Source: Elymus sibiricus (taxonomy: Eukaryota; Streptophyta; Magnoliopsida; Poales; Poaceae). Taken from it: a stretch of DNA of 64,000 nt. Positions 11,109 to 22,067 of the stretch are shown piece after piece. How positions within the stretch are numbered: the first letter of the stretch is position 1; each line of letters starts with the position of its first letter. A program made the position numbers and the translations under genes. The notes below the pieces were generated by a model. That model worked only from the letters and a program-made list of their open reading frames with translations. It had not been told where the DNA came from and ran no database searches. The DNA is taken from contig CM077665.1 in assembly GCA_039707655.1 (NCBI GenBank), positions 305,598,486-305,662,485 of the forward strand, in the 5' to 3' direction.

Positions 11109-11876
11109 ATGGTATTATTAGATGTTAACTACATTGATGCTAAATATATACCACCTAGTTTCACATACCAACAAAAGAGAAAATTCTTCTATGATTTAAG
11201 ACATTACTTTTGGGATGACCCACATCTTTATAAAGAAGGGGTGGATGGTATTATTAGATGTTGTGTACCTGAGCATGAACAGGAACAAATCCTACGGAAA
11301 TGTCATTCCGAAGCCTATGGAGGACATCATGCGGGAGATAGAACTGCTCACAAGGTATTGCAATCTGGTTTTTATTGGCCTACTCTCTTCAAGGATGCCC
11401 GTAAGTTTGTATTATCTTGTGATGAATGTCAAAGAATTGGTAATATCGGTAAGCGTCAGCAAATGCCTATGAATTATTCACTTGTTGTTGAACCATTTGA
11501 TGTTTGGGGTTTTGACTATATGGGACCTTTTCCTTCCTCTAATGGGTATACTCATATTTTGGTTGTTGCTGATTATGTTACTAAGTGGGTAGAAGCTATT
11601 CCAACTAGTAGTGCTGATCATAACACCTCCATTAAAATGCTTAAAGAATTTATTTTCCCGAGGTTTGGAGTCCCTAGATATTTAATGACTGATGGTGGTT
11701 CACACTTTATTCATGGTGCTTTCCGTAAAATGCTTGCTAAATATGATGTTAACCATGGAATTGCATCACCCTATCATCCTCAGTCTAGTGCTCAAGTTGA
11801 ACTTAGCAATAGAGAAATAAAATTAATATTACAAAAACTGTCAATAGGCCCCGAAAGAATTGGTCTAAGAAACTAG
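11109..11876 (+). pseudogene. int: Gypsy A integrase, zinc-binding and catalytic core
   Basis: Frame 3. The zinc-binding part has HSEAYGGHHAGD and CDECQR, an H-H-C-C set. The catalytic core shows the three acidic residues: Asp in GFDYMGPF, Asp in LMTDGGSHF, and Glu in AQVELSNREIK. Integrase joins the DNA copy to the genome and leaves the five-base duplication. Unlike protease, all catalytic residues seem present. The C-terminus is cut by a frameshift and stop at 11874, and the downstream part continues in frame 1 from about 11900. The ATG at 11109 is only where the frame opens; a real polyprotein would enter from RNase H. Confidence 0.85.
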
Positions 11877-11892
11877 ATGATGAATTTGGGCC

Positions 11893-12435
11893 TATAGAAC
11901 AGCTTACAAAAATCCTGTGGGTATGTATCCATACAAAATGGTATATGCAAAAGCTGGTCATTTGCCTCTAGAGTTAGAACATAAAGCATTTTGGGCAATT
12001 AAAGAACTCAATTATGATTTCAAACTTGCCAGTGAAAAGAGGTTATTTGATATTAGCTCACTAGATGAATGGAGAACCCAAGCTTATGAAAATGCCAAAC
12101 TGTTCAAAGAAAATGTTAAAAGATGGCATGACAAAAGAATTCAAAAGCAGGAATTCAAAGTTGGAGAATATGTTCTTTTGTACAACTCCCGTTTTAGATT
12201 TTTTGCAGGAAAGCTTGTTTCCAAATGGGAAGAACCATATATTATCGAAGAGGTTTATCGTTCTGGAGCTATCAAGATTGATAATGCCGATGGTACTAAC
12301 CCAAAGGTGGTCAATGGACAAAGAATTAAACACTATATCTCACATATGCCTATTAATGTTGAAAGCAATATTATCCAAACCATGAAACTGGAGGAACACA
12401 TAAAAGAAACCTTCCGGAACACTCTAGATTCCTGA
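11893..12435 (+). pseudogene. int: Gypsy A integrase C-terminal domain
   Basis: Frame 1. It starts around the Tyr-Lys-Asn-Pro segment and continues with MGMYPYKMVY, LPLELEHKAFWAIKELN, RLFDISSLDEWR and KVGEYVLLYNSR, ending in EEVYRSGAIKI and the stop at 12433-12435. This is the GPY/F-type C-terminal domain of Gypsy integrases, here without a recognisable chromodomain. It is joined to the core only through a frameshift. Confidence 0.8.
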
Positions 12436-12772
12436 AAAACAGGAGGTACGTGATACGGTAAGTAAACGGACTCCTAAAAATCCGCAAAAATATTATCTTT
12501 TACTTTTGGAATTTTACAAAAATGAGGAAAATAAGAAATAAACAGGAAAGCAACCGAGGTGAGCACGATACACCAGGGCGCGCCTGCCCTGCCTGGCGCG
12601 CCCTGGTGGGTTGTGCCCCCCCTTGGGCACCTTCCCGACTCCATTTTCCTTCCATATTCTTGATTGCCAAGATAAACAAATCTTTATATATACCCCCGAT
12701 TGTTTTGACCACCACATCGCAGGAAAATCCCCTGTTCTTGTTTCGTGTTGTTTTCCTGACAGGTCTGAAAAT
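12436..12772 (+). other. Leader between pol and the extra ORF of Gypsy A
   Basis: Non-coding. It holds a perfect hairpin, CACCAGGGCGCGCC (12571-12584) and GGCGCGCCCTGGTG (12595-12608) with a 10-nt loop. A nearly identical hairpin occurs in the LTR (15034-15071). The stretch from about 12540 to 12670 also resembles LTR sequence around the hairpin (GTGGGTTGTG follows in both). LTR-like sequence may have been copied here. Confidence 0.6.
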
Positions 12773-13164
12773 ATGTCGTCTCAAGATTCAGAGGGGGAGA
12801 GCTATGTTGCTGACTATATTGCAAACCCTAAGGTCTATGGAGAGGTGGATCATTATGGATGGACCACGGACGAGGAGGAAGACGCCAACATAAAGGTAAC
12901 AAAGGATGATAGCTCTGAGGAAGAGGATGACCCACTACCTCAGCCTGCAGACATGCATGTGGAACTCAAGAAGTCAAACCTAAGGTTCAATTTATTCCAT
13001 CTCGTTTTCTGCAGGAGAGCAAGGCGGCATTATGCAAAAACATATTAAAGCTCGAGTTAGAGAATGAGGATCTAAGGGAGGAAACTTTTATGCTCAAATA
13101 TAAGCTGAAGAAGAAGGCTACTTCATCACCACCTTCATCATCTTCACCACCAAAGGAGACTTGA
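12773..13164 (+). pseudogene. Extra ORF downstream of Gypsy A pol
   Basis: ATG at 12773 opens an acidic protein starting MSSQDSEGES, with DEEEDANIKV and SSEEEDDPLPQP. It runs in frame 2 to about 12970. After a frameshift, a Leu/Lys/Glu-rich segment continues in another frame (KLELENEDLREE, a likely coiled coil) to a Ser/Pro tail and TGA at 13162-13164. The original protein would be about 130 residues: acidic N-terminus, coiled coil, Ser/Pro C-terminus. I recognise no family. It lies where extra ORFs of some plant Gypsy elements occur, between integrase and the 3' LTR. Function unknown. Confidence 0.5.
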
Positions 13165-14752
13165 GTACACGGGTATGGGCACTCCCCTTGGCTTGTGCCA
13201 AACTTGGGGGAGATGCCCCGGTATCATATGACCATCACTTTTATCTACCTTTACCTTTTTTTAGTTCAATCCTTAGCTCTTTCGTGATCTAGTTGAATAA
13301 AAGTTTAGTATAATCTATTTTTGAGTGCTAGTTTCATGATCTATCTATCTATGTAATCGAGTGAGAGTTATATAATAAAGTTTAGTTTGAGCTTTTGCTT
13401 ATTTACTTTCCTGTTGCAATCAAAATAAAAAGGAAATAAATGAATATGATCATATGCTAATCTTATGGCAAGTAATGACATCACATAAGGAAAAGTATAA
13501 GTGGTAAAATTTATTGGAGATTGACAAACATAGCATTGCTCAATGATGCAATTCATGAAAGAATTAAAAAGGGGAGAGAAGATTCACATGCAAATACACT
13601 ATCTTGGACATCTTTTATGATTATGAGCCCCCATTAAATATTATATGCCAAAATTGTTGACGTTGGACAAGGAAGACAACGTAATGATTTATGATATTTA
13701 CATAGAAGTTATATTGTCATAGATCCTTCAACATGTGGTGCTTGCTCAATATCTTTGCTAGCCAAAAATTCCGCACTAAGTAGAGATACTACTTGTGCAT
13801 CCAAAAACCCTAAACCCAAACTCATGTTTTGAGAGTCCACCATACCTACCTATGAATTGAGTAAGATCCTTCAAGTAAGTTTTCATCGGTGCATTAAGGC
13901 AATAAAAATTGCTTCTAAATGTGTTTGATCAATTAGTGTAAGAGAAAATTGAGCGTTGTACGAACTTGTGATGGCAAAGTAATAAAAGCGACGGACTGCA
14001 TAATAAAGGTTCCTATCATAAGGGGCAATATAACATGACGTTCTTTTGCATTAAGGGATTTGGCATACAAACTAAAAATCGCATGACAACCTCTGCTTCC
14101 CTCTGCAAAGGGCCTATCTTTTACATTTGTGTATTTACTTTTATGCAAGAGTCAAAGTATTCTTCCCTATTCCTTTTTACTTTTTGTTTTTGCAAGCATC
14201 ATGTGGTGAGGAAAGATCTAGGCACATATATCCAGTTGAATATGAGTGAGCATGAGCTATTATTGTTGACATCACCCATGAGGTGAATACATTGGGAGGC
14301 GAAACTATAAGCCCCTATCTTTCTATGTGTCCGGTTGAAACTTTTTGCTCATGGGTATGCTGTGAGTGTTAGCAATCATAGAAGATTAAATGTTGGTTGA
14401 GTATGTGGACTTTCCAAAAGGCTCCGACACGAGACCCTTCCTAAAAATATGATGAATTGTAGTTGCAAAGTTGACTGAGAACATAGTTTGTTGGTTTTCA
14501 ATAAGGTTTATGCATTATACTTCTGTGTTGTGACGAATTGTTACTTGTTCATGAGAAGTTATATGATGAATTTATAGAATAAAAGTTATATGAATAAATT
14601 CTATCATAAATTTTGTTGCTGCTATGATAATAAGCATGATCCTACTATGTCCGTATTTTGTTTTTATCGACACCTCTCTCTCAAACCATGTGGACTTGTT
14701 TTTCGATATCGGCTTTCGCTTGAGGACAAGCGAGGTCTAAGCTTGGGGGAGT
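13165..14752 (+). other. Gypsy A 3' internal non-coding region and PPT
   Basis: AT-rich with no supportable ORF. A PPT-like AACTTGGGGGAGATG lies at 13201, right after the extra ORF. The true PPT, AAGCTTGGGGGAGT (14739-14752), abuts the 3' LTR and primes plus-strand DNA synthesis. About 13450-14750 is homologous, inverted, to 1-1500. Confidence 0.75.
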
Positions 14753-16263
14753 TGATACGTCCATTTTGCATCATGATTTCCTACTGTTATTTATAATGTT
14801 TTTATGCATAATAATGCTTTATGGAGTAATTTGAATGCCTTTTCTCTCATAATATGCAAGATTTACACAAAAAGGGAAATGCCGGCAGTTGGAATTATGG
14901 ACTTGAAAAAGCATATTAGAGACACCTAATCTGCACATCTTCAAATAAGCTGAACTTCACGGAGAATTATTTTGGAATAAAAAATATATTGGAGCAAATA
15001 ACTACCGGAGGGGGGCACCTGGTGGCCACAAGACACCAGGGCGCGCCAGGTCCCCCAGGCGCGCCCTGGTGGGTTGTGGCCACCCCGGCCCACCTCTGGT
15101 GCCCATCTTCTGGTACTTAAGGTCTTTTGACCTAGAAAAAATAAGGAGAGGATTTTCGGGACGGAATTCCGCCGTCTCGAGGCAGAACTTGGGCAGGAGC
15201 TCTTTTGCCCTCCGGCAGAGCGATTCCGCCGGGGGAACTTCCCTCTCGGAGGGGGAAATCGAAGCCATCGTCGTCACCAACAACCCTCTCATCTTTGGGA
15301 GGCCAATCTTCATCAACATCTTCAACAGCACCATCTCCTCTCAAACCCTAGTTCATCTCTTGTGTTCAATCTTTGTACCGGAACCTTAGATTGGTACCTG
15401 TGGGTGACTAGTAGTGTTGATTACATCTTGTAGTTGATTACTATATGGTTTATTTGGTGGAAGATTATATGTTCAGATCCATTATGCTAATTAACACCCC
15501 TCTGATCTTGTGCATGAATATCATTTGTGAGTAGTTACCTTTGTTCTTGAGGTCACTGGAGAAGTCATGTTGCAAGTAAACATGTGAAGTTGATATGTGT
15601 TCGATATTTTGATGATATGAATGTTGTGATTCCCTTAGTGGTGTCATGTGAACGTCGACTACATGGCACTTCACCATCTTTGGACCTAAGGGAATGCATT
15701 GTGGAGTAGTTATTAGATGATGGGTTGCTAGAGTGATAGAAGCTTAAACCCTAGTTTATGCGATATTTCGTAAGGGCTGATTTGGATCCAAATGTTTAAT
15801 GCTATGGTTAGATTTTATCTTAATACTTTTCTCGTAGTTGTGGATGCTTGCAAGGGGGTTAATCATAAGTGGGAGCTTTGTTCAAGTAAGAACATCACCC
15901 AAGCACCGGTCCACCCACATATCAAATTATCAAAGTAGCGAACGCAAATCAAACCAACATGATGAAAGTGAATAGATGAAATTCCCGTGTACCCTCAAGA
16001 ATGCTTGCTTATTATAAGAGACCGTTTTGGCATGTCCTTTGCCACAAAAGGATTGGGCTATTTTGCTGCACTTTTTTTGTCGTTACCGTTACTTGCTCGT
16101 TACCAATTATCTTGCTATCAAACTACCTATTACCTACAATTTTAGTGCTTGCGGAAATTACCTTGCTAAAAACCGCTTTTCATTTCCTTCTATTCCTCGT
16201 TGGGTTCGACACTCTTACTTATCGAAAGGACTACGACTGACCCCCTATACTTGTGGGTCATCA
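14753..16263 (+). repeat. Gypsy A 3' LTR
   Basis: 1511 bp, TGATACGTCC to GGGTCATCA. It is followed by the second TSD copy CACCT (16264-16268). An intact GGCGCGCC hairpin is at 15034-15071. It differs from the 5' LTR by several percent. Confidence 0.92.
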
Positions 16264-16510
16264 CACCTATCGAAACCACGGGAAAAATCTTCGTGTCTCC
16301 AAATTGCGTTTGATCTTCTTATCCCTCTCTTTACTTTCATGTGCATGTCTTTACTTTCCGCTGCTATACTCTTAGACATGCATGTGTAGGGTGACCTTGA
16401 CTTGCTACAATTGCTAAAATCTGCCAACCACTAAAATTGGGAAAAGGTTAGATTTTTATTTGGTCAAGTAGTCTAATCACCCCCCCTCTAGACATACTTT
16501 CGATCCTACA
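16264..16510 (+). repeat. Copia 5' LTR, right end
   Basis: Matches 32958-33203 nearly base for base and ends CTTTCGATCCTACA. The first five bases are the Gypsy A TSD. Confidence 0.88.
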
Positions 16511-16512
16511 AG

Positions 16513-16524
16513 TGGTATCAGAGC
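16513..16524 (+). promoter_or_regulatory. Copia primer-binding site
   Basis: TGGTATCAGAGC, complementary to the 3' end of initiator tRNA-Met, two bases inside the LTR. This is the usual PBS of plant Copia elements. Confidence 0.92.
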
Positions 16525-16563
16525 TTTGGTCTCCATTGCATTGGTCTCACAACCTAGGAGAGT

Positions 16564-18738
16564 ATGCCGTCTAGTGAGGGAAATTATCACCGTAGAGGTC
16601 CATATTTTGATGGTACAAATTTGCTAGTTGGAAGCATAATATGAAAATGTATATTCTTGGTCATAACCCTGCCGTATGGGCTATTGTTCGTGTTGGCTTG
16701 CAAGGTGAATTCTTTGGTGATGGAAAGGAATCGGATCGTAAAGCGACCGCAGAAGAATTGAAGATGTTGCAATACAATGCTCAAGCATGTGACATTCTAT
16801 TCAACTGCCTATGCCCCAAAGAATTCAACAAGATTAGCAGTCTTGAGAATGTAATGAAAAGTTGGGATACTTTGGTTGATATGCACGAAGGTACTGAATC
16901 TGTCAGGGAATTTAAGTTGGATGTGCTACAAAGTCAACTTCATAAGTTCAAGATGAAGGATGGTGAAGGAGTCGCCGAAATGTACTCTAGGCTTGCTCTC
17001 ATCACAAATGTGATTGCCGGCTTAGGAAGCGAAGAAATGACCGACAAATTCATCATCAAGAAGATACTTAGAGCCTTGGATGGAAAGTACGACACCTTGT
17101 GCACATTGATCCAAATGATGCCAAACTACAAAGATCTCAAGCCGACGGAAGTCGCTGGAAGGATTGTTGCTCATGGGATATCACTCAAGGACAAAGAAGA
17201 ACTTCACACCAAGTCAAGCGATGCATACAAAGCTACAAGTGACACTCCCGCTACATCAAGTGACAACCTTGTAACCAATGAGATAAGGCTCATGGTCAAG
17301 AAATTCAACACTTCTACAAGAGTAGAGGCAAAGAAAGAAGCTCCAATTCAAGATACGAAGAGAAGCGTTCATATAGTCGTGACCGGAATAGTTACAATTG
17401 TGGAAGGCCTGGACACTACTCCAATGAGTGCACGGCCCCCCACAAAAGAAGAGAAGAGTCACCTAGAAGAAAGAGCTCAAGAGATGAGTCACCTCGAAGA
17501 GAGAGAAGGAGTAAAAATGATCGTTATGAACGAAGACCCTCAAGGAGAAGTATGGACTCATAGAAGAAGGACAAGTACACCAAGAGCTACACAATAAAAA
17601 AAATCAAGCTCAGGTTGGTGAATGGGTTTCCGTCTCCGAATCTCACAATCACTCTAAGAGAAGCTATCACTCCGACTCTGACTATAGTCAAGATGAAGGT
17701 GTTGCCGGACTTGCACTCGTTTCCTCTAACTCCTATGACATATTTGATTCACCAAATGAAGGGAGTCGAAGTTGCTTCATGGCTAAAGGCCCCAAGGTAT
17801 CACACCCCGAATACATTGACTTCAATAGTGATGAGGATGACTTACTTGGAGATGATGACTTGCTATTTGACAAAACTAGTGATATTAGTCAAAATGATCT
17901 AGATAATGATCGTGCTAGTCAAGATAAGTTGTGTGATGATGATAAGAAAGAAATAGAGTGACTAACTAAAGAATTAAACACTCTTAAATTAGCCCATGAA
18001 TCTACTCTAGAAGATCATAGAGAGCTTGTAAGGACTCATGAGAAGCTACGCTTCGAGAAGCTCAATTTGGAGCAAGAACATGAGTTTCTTAAAGCTATCA
18101 ATGACGATCTCCGAAAGAAGACTTCTTCTTTTCTAGCCAAATGACTATTCTTGTCTACATTCATTCCACAAGTTAAGACTAAGAAAACTAGTAACAAAGG
18201 CAAGTAAGGTTCTTCAACTAGTAGCAATAAAAATGATAAATCCAATGATATTGCTTCTAGTAGTTCTATTGATTCCACTAATGATTCTCTTAGCCAAGTT
18301 ACACTTTAGCAAAAAAATGATTTATTGAAAGGGATTATAGAAAAATGTATCTACAAAAGTCTTGCCGGATTTAAGCAATTCAAGGAGATTGTACGCAAGC
18401 ATGGAGGATACCGTAAGAATCAAGGCATTGGCTACTTCAACGCCAATGGAGTTGAATGGGAAGAAGGTTAATACCCCAAGCCGAAGTTTGTTCCCTAAAA
18501 GGAGAAGTATGAACATACTCTTCCCGAGGGAACAAAAGCTCAAGATGACCTTCCACCACAAGACCACAAACTCAAGGGCAAGGACAAGCTTCAAGAGGAG
18601 ATTGACTCATATGAAGAAGAGTCCCAGGCCATTGTCAAGTGGGTTCCCGAGGCTACTCCAAGTTCTACTTCAACTAGTGCTACTTCAACCCCAAGGATTC
18701 CCATCAACTTGATGTGGGTCCCCAAGAAGAAGAACTAG
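16564..18738 (+). pseudogene. gag: Copia-type gag-like ORF1
   Basis: ATG at 16564 is about 40 nt after the PBS. The protein starts MPSSEGNYHR and has the Copia Gag (UBN2-type) region from FDGTN through about residue 220, including QLHKFKMKDGEGVAEMYSRL. A one-base loss near 16620 shifts the frame, so the long ORF appears only from 16641. A further frameshift near 17305 puts the zinc knuckle out of frame: about 17390-17437 encodes SYNCGRPGHYSNEC, a CCHC box whose first Cys is Ser. The same reading then passes through an acidic segment (FNSDEDDLLGDDDLL), a long helical segment (LRFEKLNLEQEHEFLKAIND) and a basic tail with stops at several places, ending MWVPKKKN at 18736-18738. A protein of about 700 residues would be unusually long for Gag alone. 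No protease or polymerase follows. Confidence 0.75.
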
Positions 18739-20394
18739 AGAAGTTCTTGAGGGGTGACTCCGCCAATGAAATTCACTCACATTCTTTGTTGGCAAGGACT
18801 ATTTGCAATCAACTCAAACTTTATGCAGTAGTTCAAGGAGTCACACATTCTCTTAGGTAAGCAAGAAAAGGTGATTAATGAATCCATGGACATCATTATG
18901 TATGCATTGCACTCCATGTCCATAGATATCCATGTAGGTGAGAAGAGTAAGGAAAAAACGAGGATTGATCCCAACTCAAGATGATCTTCATCAACAATGA
19001 GCATCCACCACTACCTCACCCACATGAAGTTTTCTACGACAAACCCAAGGTTAGTTTATCCCTCTTAGGGGGGATGTCACATCAAGGGGGAGCTTTACTC
19101 TAAGACTTGAGTTAAAGCATCTCTTAAAGATGTGAACACATCAAATTCTTTATGTAAAATTGGCAACCCCACTTGTGCTTAAACAATGAGTATGACCTAT
19201 GATCAAGTATTCTTGCTTGGCTCCTAAGTCAATATACTCATATATAGATGACTCCGTCATCGCCAAAGTGCTTGGTAGATACTAGAGTGGTTTTGCATGT
19301 TTGACATATTTCATTTGACAATTTATTGTGTGAGCATGTTGGCATGCATATCTTCTCTCATTCGAGGATATCCAATTGTTGTTATTTCGTTTTCATTTTT
19401 ATTTGGCCAATTGGATATACAAGAATGCCTAAGTACCTTCCTCTAGCTATCTATGATTTCTCGTCTCAAATTCTATTCATGCTTCATCACAAAATTTGAG
19501 CAAGCACTTCTCGAACCGTTTGTGTGAGGAGCACTCGGAGTTCCGTTTCAATAAGAGCTGACTTCCAAAACATCCTAGTGCAATCTCGGTGTAACCAACC
19601 TCAAAATCTCGGTTCCACCGAAGCCTAGGGTTGATCTGATTTTGTGAATCTAGGTAGCACCGATTCCATAATCTCAGCTTCCTCGGGTTTCCTTGTCAAC
19701 TGACAGTAAAGGAACTCGGTGGCACCGATATTTCAAAACCGGTATCACCGACAGCTATGGGATACATATACTTTGCGGAACCGGTTTTTGAAATCACTTC
19801 TTCAATCCCGTGGTCCCCGCAAAAACACTAGCTGCCGCTCAACGTCTTCGGACTTTTCCCTCGCTCCCGTGCGTCTGCACCACAGGAGGTCCTCGCCGTC
19901 GACGGAAATCACCACCGCCGTCGCCGCCGTAGGAGGTTGTCGCCAAATTAGGGTAACGCCTCAAATTCTTTGCACTCCCCGTCTGATTCCTGTGCAAAAG
20001 ATTTAGTTCCATCTTCTTCCCACCGCATGAACAAGTTCCATCGACAAGAAATTCCATTAGATTAGAGAACGATGAATTTTTAGGTTTAGCCGTCTACAAA
20101 TCGAATCTCAGTGTCACCGAGTCAGAAAAATCGGCTCTACCGATTTTGGTTTTAGGGTTACTGAGAACAACATCGGTGAGACCGAGTGGCTATTTTCGGT
20201 GAAACCGAAGAAGCTGCCAAGTCTCTGTTAAGGAAGTTGTGTGTCTCAGTGGTCCGAAATTTTAGACTCGGTGGAACCGAAATTCTTTTTGCAGAAGACT
20301 AAATTTAAGATTCTGAGTTCAAATTTGAGAAAACTTTCTGTGTTTTGTGATGCTCAACCCCTCTGCTCTTCTTTAATCTTTTCACAGGGTCAGC
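18739..20394 (+). other. Copia inter-ORF region
   Basis: Non-coding stretch between ORF1 and ORF2. PPT-like GGGGGAGC lies near 19087. A cluster of TCGGT-NNN-ACCGA motifs spans 19586-20280. A GC-rich 5'-leader-like segment lies at 19800-19950, with a donor-like GGTAACG at 19952 and an acceptor-like pyrimidine tract plus CAG at 20360-20387, just before the ORF2 start. No ORF here looks real. Confidence 0.55.
19586..20280 (+). repeat. Cluster of interrupted palindromes TCGGT-NNN-ACCGA, internal
   Basis: 13-mers fitting the pattern exactly or with one or two changes start at 19586, 19609, 19651, 19716, 19739, 20108, 20131, 20173, 20196 and 20268. Five are exact: 19609, 19716, 20173, 20196 and 20268. 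Spacing is irregular and the three middle bases vary, which argues against a simple tandem satellite. A second cluster lies in the LTR (31993-32352). Confidence 0.8.
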
Positions 20395-20395
20395 A
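20387..20395 (+). promoter_or_regulatory. Possible 3' splice site before ORF2
   Basis: A pyrimidine-rich run (about 20356-20383) ends in TTTTCACAG at 20387, seven bases before the ATG at 20395. A donor-like AGGGTAACG lies at 19950-19958. Together they would remove about 430 bp. This is sequence pattern only; no transcript evidence is available. Confidence 0.35.
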
Positions 20396-22067
20396 TGTCA
20401 GGTTATGATGATAGCCAGAATGACTACAGGGAGAGGGAAGTTGACATGAGTTCAGGCACAAGCCTTGATGCTAGTTCTTCTTCTTCAGAAGATCCAGGCA
20501 CCACAAGTTCTCATCGGCTGCCCAAGGCTGCCACCAGGGCAAGAAGAAAGTTGAATTTTGATGAGGAGGGTTTAGACTTTGTGCTGGAGGAGGTTCTTGC
20601 CAAGAAGCAGTGGGACAAGAAAGAGAAGTCTGCCAAGAAATTTGCTTCAGAGGCCACGTCAACTAAGAGGACAATCAGGAAAGAGTATGCTAGCTCATAG
20701 ACTATGAGGGCACCAGAGAGTGTCAGTGCAAACACTTCATTATCTGTGGAGCCTCCAAAGAAATCTTTGCCTAACAGGGCTGAAGAGAAGAAGAGAGCTC
20801 GGAAGAGGATTGTACGTGTTATTGGGAGGCCTACTTCCATGTATGAAGACCCATCTGAGGCTGAGGAAGAGGAAGAGGAGGAAGAGCCAACTGCCAAAGC
20901 TCCTCCATCCAAGAGGAAGAAATTGCTTGCAGATGCTATGCCCAAGCAAGCTCCATCCAAGAGCAAGCAGTCTACACCCAAGAAGCCAGCAGCTCCAAAA
21001 CCTAAAATGACAACCAGAGACATTCCAGCAGCTGCTAAGAACAAGAGATCTTCCACTATGGAAGAAGAGGATGACCTTTCAGTTTTGAGGAAGCTAAGAC
21101 CACACTTGCCAGTACACAATGATGCTCACCCCGTAGGTGAAGATATGAAGAAGAGAAAGGATGCATGACTGAGGATGTGGAGCACTAATGATCCCTATGC
21201 CTCCTGGAGAAAGACTATTGTGGATGATAGATTCTACACCAAGGAACAACAGGATTTCTATGAGACTGTCCTATTGGACAAGAGCCCAGCAGTCAGTGAC
21301 ATGAGATATGTTGACTGGGCCTATATCAAGGAGAATGAGGACTACTTTCCCAGTGTGCAAGATAACTTCAAGTGCATTGACATTGAGATATTTGTTGGGA
21401 GAGAGTTCACTACCTGGAACGATGAGATGATCATGCAGTTCTACTCAACTGCTCACTTGTACCCAGATGGCCATATCAGATGGATGACTGAGGGAGTCAG
21501 GTACCAATCCACTTTTGATGAGTGGGCTACCATCTTAGGAGCCCCAAAGGTATAAGAAGGAGACTTGTATGTCTATGTTGAGGCCAAGATGAGTCACAAC
21601 TCAATGGCCAATATGTACAAGGAGATTCCAACCACTCATGTGCATTCACATAAATTTGGCTCTGTCTATCATTTGCAAGAAGGACTACCCACCACCAACA
21701 CTATCTTGAGGTATACTTTGATGCCCAAGTCTGGAGATGATAAGATGATCAGGGGGTACTCCATTAACATGTTGCACCACATAGACACCCAGTTCAGGAT
21801 TAGGGTGATGGATTTGATTGTTGAGACAATCAAGAGGACAACTGCCGATCAAAAACGATCTTGTGGATATGCACCTTACATTCAGATGCTTATCAACTCC
21901 AAGCTGGAGAAGAATGTATATGCAATTGATCGTCCTCATATGCCACTTGAGCCAGACTTTGAGGACAATGTTGTGGTGATGGATCCCAATCATCCCACAT
22001 CATCTACTGCACAGGCAGAGGTAGAGGCAGCTAGAGCCACTAGTTCTCAAGTTCCAAGGAGCAAGAG
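20395..22067 (+). pseudogene. Copia ORF2, 5' part, interrupted by Gypsy B
   Basis: A single frame (frame 1) from ATG 20395 to the Gypsy B insertion at 22067, broken by stops at 20698-20700, 21166-21168 and 21553-21555. The N-terminus is Ser-rich, then a long Lys/Arg/Pro region with nuclear-signal-like KKRARKRIVR and an eight-Glu run. From about 21175 a globular part begins, with WRKTIVDDRFYTKEQQDFYE, CIDIEIFVGREFTTW and FDEWATILGAP, then a hydrophobic helical region to VMDPNHPTS. The globular part resembles the uncharacterised domain databases call a putative plant transposon protein; I am not certain of that match. Catalytic motifs are not seen. The frame continues at 30677 on the far side of Gypsy B. 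Confidence 0.6.
22063..22067 (+). other. TSD of Gypsy B, left copy (AAGAG)
   Basis: AAGAG at 22063-22067 and 30672-30676 flanks the LTR ends. Removing the element plus one copy restores the ORF2 frame across the site. Confidence 0.92.

Larger units (their letters stand above)
6063..16263 (+). mobile_element. Gypsy A: full-length LTR retrotransposon, coding parts broken
   Basis: A 10.2-kb element with LTRs at 6063-7575 and 14753-16263, TSD CACCT on both sides, tRNA-Asp-type PBS at 7587, and PPT just before 14753. The order is gag, protease, reverse transcriptase, RNase H, integrase, which is the Ty3/Gypsy order. An extra ORF (12773-13164) and a 1.6-kb non-coding stretch follow. Nonsense changes and frameshifts break gag-pol. 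The LTRs differ by several percent, most in the first 400 bp, so the insertion is not recent. It lies in the Copia 5' LTR. Confidence 0.92.

Noticed and set aside
19719..20006. ORF of 95 codons upstream of Copia ORF2 as a captured host exon
   Set aside because: Contains no recognisable protein; only the GC-rich composition suggests a host leader, so it is noted as a possible leader and not a gene.
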